Position numbers and translations under genes: made by a program. A stretch of 64,000 nucleotides of DNA from Himantopus leucocephalus (taxonomy: Eukaryota; Chordata; Aves; Charadriiformes; Recurvirostridae), in assembly GCA_003993805.1 (NCBI GenBank), contig RSEF01000001.1:62666518-62730517 (forward strand), written 5' to 3'. The notes under the pieces were generated by a model. That model made no database searches. It had not been told where the DNA came from and worked only from the letters and a program-made list of their open reading frames with translations. Positions 61,087-64,000 of the stretch are shown in pieces (within the stretch, counting starts at the first letter, position 1; each line of letters begins with the position of its first letter).

Positions 61087-64000
61087 TCAGTTCTCCGTGG
61101 GGTGTCCTGCTGGCGGCGACGTGGCCGTGGGGCTCCTTCCTCCTGCAGGCAGCGGCTGCCCCTCGTCCGGGGCACAGTCCATGGCAGCCTCCGCCTCGGC
61201 CTCACTGGAGGGAGGCTTTGGGGATGGCGGGGCGTCTCGGCTGTGGCGGCGTGCCGGCTGGGGAGGGAGTGGCGGTGGGACGGAGGGGGCTCGGCTGGGC
61301 GCCCCAGCCATCCGTCGTGGCCGGGCTTTGGGGCTGGCTGCGTGCTCGGGAGCTGCTGCGCTGGGAGCTGTGCTCCGGGGCTGGGCCACGGGCGGCGGTG
61401 GCATGGTGGGTCGGGCCGGAGCCGGGCGCTTGCCTGGAAAGAAAGCTGGAGTGGGCTGGGGTCCCCTCTGCCGGAGCCTCTCCCCAGGGCAGAGGGGGCT
61501 GCGGTGCTGGCCATCAGTCAGGGGCTGCAGGCAGACTGATGGACAAGCTGCCCCTTGCCTGGCTCCCATACTGGAGACCCAAGCACACACCAGCTTTTGG
61601 AGTCTTTTCCCACCCTCTTTGCTTCACAAGGGGCCATGAGCTTTGACACCTCTTTACGGGTGGTGTTCACCACGCTGGAGGACTGGCCACATCCACCCCT
61701 GCAGTCCCACCTTGGCTGGGGATGGAGCACGCAATGAGGGGTCAGATCTTGGCCATGCTGCCTGGCCAGAGGCCTTTCCTCTCGTTTGGTGGCAGTGATG
61801 TCCCCAGCACCCTTTCGTGTGGGGAAGGCAAAGCAGAGGAGGTGGGGTTGTGGAGGTATCACCTCCCAAGCACTGTGCTATCTGGGGCACACTAACCTTT
61901 GCGGGCAGTGTCGTTGGTCATCTGCGGAGCTGGTGGCCCTGTGGCTTCGGAAGACAGTGTGGTCACCGGTGGGGATGGTGGCTGCGACCCGGCCTCAGGG
62001 TCCCTCAAGGTGCTGCGCAAAGAATGGGGCAAGTCAGCCTTTGGTCAGGCATGGTGGTCCTGGCCGTGAGGCACCTCACATCCATCTGGCCAGGATATGG
62101 CCCATGGCATGGGGTGGGATGAGAGGAGGACATGGGGAGAGCTGGGACAGCCAGAGCTCCCAGCTTCCGCCAGACTTACGCCTCTCCATCCGAGAGAGTA
62201 GGGGTGCTGGCTTGAGGGGGCTCAGGGGAAGGCCCTTCCACTGAGGTGGCCTCGCCAAGTCCGCTGTTTGCGGGTGGTGTGAATATGCCCGAGACGTTGA
62301 AATCTATCTCTGGGTGGACAGCAAGGAGGAGACACCGCATGAGGAAGCACTTGCTGTGCAGAGCTTCCCCTGGTGACCCCATGGTGGGGAACCAGAGCAG
62401 CCCCCCACTTTCCTCCTCCTGGGAATGGAGAAATGTCCCTTTCCCTTCCTCCACCCTTCACTCTCTGCTGCAGCACCCCCGAGGGAGGCACTGTCCCTAC
62501 CTCCAGGGAAGAGGGTGTCCGCGTTCTGGATGAGGGCTTCCACCACGCCCACCACCTGGATGGAGGAGACCGAGGCCAAGTCCAGTTGCACAGGGTCTCT
62601 GAGAGACAGGGGTGGGACAGGCATCGGAAAAGGGTTTTGGGGGACATTAACCCTTTTGGTGTTCAATCCTGAGCGGGGAAGAGCCCAAAGGGGAGACAGC
62701 CAAGGGAGGTGGTAGGGTGGGAGGTGGTCTTGTTCCCTGTCCTGGAAACCCTAGTTTGGTGTTGGAGGCCAACGGTGTTGGAGGCCATCCATGTCACAAG
62801 TGCTCTGGGTCTCAGCCTCTTCCTCTGCTACTTTACAGAGTGGCTAAGCAGATATGTGCTTAGCGAGGGGATGTGCTGCTTGGGGACTGCGTGGACAAGG
62901 GATACTTGAGGAAGAGAGCCACGTGCTTTAGACCAGCCTGAAGGCTGCAGGATCAGCCTTTCCCATGGTATTAGTGCTCAGGGCACCGTGAGCTGCTTCC
63001 CACCCCTCCGAGCCAGGCCTTACCCTGTGCTCTGCTGCGCCCACAGCAGGTTGGGGCCCAGCACGATGGCGATGTTGCTGGGGGTCATTTTATTCACCTC
63101 CTGGTGCTCGGCCAGCTTGGCTAAAAACTTGATCAGGTACCTGTGGGGTAAAAGGAGAGTGAGGGAGCAGTAAGTACGGATTCGGGGAGGGAACGGCTGC
63201 CCCTGGTGATTGCTTGGGGCTGAAGAAGCCCTGTCCCTGCAAAACACCTCAGATTGTTGTAGCTCTCCTGGGGCAGGCGGCTGCAGGTGTCTTGCAGGCT
63301 CTGTACACGGCCGTCCACGTCCTTTAAGCTGCAAGAAAGAAGAGGGAGGAATGGAGAGCTCAGCGCACTCCCTACGGCAGAGAGGGACACGGCGTGCAAG
63401 GAAGGAAGGCCAGCACCGTCTGTCCTGTGTGAGGATGGAGATGCCCTGCTGCTGCCCAGGCATGGACAAAATTGCACCCCAAAGGCTCAAAGGGATTTAG
63501 TGTGACATGAATATAGCTTGTGGGTGGGCCTGGCGGGGAGCACTGCCTTGCCACAAGCAACAACCCTATTTCACCATGACTACGGGGGTCAATGGCACTG
63601 AGCTGATCGCTTTAGAAAGGTTGCTCTCCCCCTTCCCAGAGGAGGCTTTTTGCTGTGCCTCCTCCACCACCCCGTCCACCCTGAAAGCAAGAGATCAAAC
63701 TGGGCTGGTGGGCTGGTGAGATGGGGCTCACACCGTTGAGGCCAAGCAGATCTTCATAGGCTAAGCTCCTCTTGCAATCAAAAAGGCTGCAGCCTTCTCC
63801 CTCACCCTGCCATGTTTTTTTATTGCTGTTCTTTGAGATTTTGGGCCATCTGGATTTCTGCTGAGCATGGGACAGACCAGGCGCTGCGTCCTTATCTCCC
63901 CATGTGGTGAACGAGGCTGAGCAGCCCTGCTCTGAGTGCTGGGAGGGACAGAGGGAGGGTGGCAGGGGTCCTTTTTGAGCCCCACCAGGCTTTTCCATCC
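61087..64000 (-). CDS. SH3BP1: SH3 domain-binding protein 1 (SH3BP1), 3' part, partial at right edge
   Basis: A BAR and RhoGAP protein that stimulates GTP hydrolysis on Rac1/Cdc42 and controls cell protrusion and junction actin. Six exons read with matching phases: 63248-63328, 63024-63140, 62501-62598, 62180-62309, 61897-62012 and 61087-61433 (stop TGA at 61087). They encode the C-terminal half of the RhoGAP domain: LPQESYNNLRYLIKFLAKL, NKMTPSNIAIVLGPNLLW and SSIQVVGVVEALIQ. Next comes the conserved IDFNVSGIF and a proline-rich tail with KRPAPARPTMPPPP and SVPPPLPPQPARR, the likely SH3-binding sites. The BAR domain and the GAP arginine finger lie beyond position 64000. No coding exon was identified between 63329 and 64000. 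PDXP follows downstream on the same strand, as in human. Confidence 0.92.

Noticed and set aside
60549..61646. 365-codon plus-strand frame across the SH3BP1 last exon
   Set aside because: Antisense to the SH3BP1 proline-rich tail; GC-driven, with no family resemblance.
63735..63800. Short minus-strand open stretch reading LAYEDLLGLNG with splice-like ends
   Set aside because: It does not resemble the RhoGAP segment expected just upstream of exon 63248-63328, so it is left as intron.

Overview
The window is vertebrate nuclear DNA, almost certainly from a bird. It holds interrupted genes with canonical GT-AG introns, CpG-rich promoters, CR1 LINE copies ending in the typical avian ATTCTRTGA octamer tail, solo LTRs with target-site duplications, and an avian C-14-type galectin. 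The gene order SH3BP1 - PDXP - LGALS1 - NOL12 - TRIOBP, all on the minus strand, matches the order recalled for human 22q13.

Layout. Positions 1-6855 (minus) carry the 5' half of TRIOBP; seven exons join in one continuous frame, and the gene runs off the left edge. Positions 6.9-11.8 kb hold the TRIOBP CpG promoter patch (about 8.1-8.45 kb) and otherwise no gene. NOL12 lies at 12.4-15.44 kb (minus). A CpG-rich promoter at 15.0-15.76 kb is followed on the plus strand by an 11-exon ArfGAP gene with two PH domains (ADAP1-like, 16.87-23.32 kb). A urotensin-II-receptor-like GPCR, intronless in its coding part, is at 26.8-27.9 kb (plus). LGALS1 is at 30.36-33.9 kb (minus) with a TATA box. From 33.9 to 57.5 kb there is no recognisable host gene. 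That stretch holds two solo LTRs of one family, each with a perfect 5-bp target duplication, two CR1 fragments (one cut by a 100-N assembly gap), and a 45-bp inverted repeat. PDXP is at 57.55-59.94 kb (minus) with a CpG-island promoter. The 3' part of SH3BP1, ending at 61.087 kb, runs off the right edge.

Several products act on actin or small GTPases. TRIOBP binds and bundles actin, SH3BP1 is a Rac/Cdc42 GAP, PDXP (chronophin) hydrolyses pyridoxal phosphate and dephosphorylates cofilin, and the ADAP protein is an Arf6-type GAP that binds phosphoinositides. NOL12 acts in nucleolar pre-rRNA processing and LGALS1 is a beta-galactoside lectin. These genes share a neighbourhood, not an operon.

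Most notable: the ADAP-like and urotensin-receptor-like genes sit inside an otherwise conserved block where the human locus has neither; bird TRIOBP has only a 474-base exon where human has a multi-kilobase actin-bundling repeat exon; and three single-N/poly-C assembly scars are present, one of which destroys the start of NOL12 exon 2.
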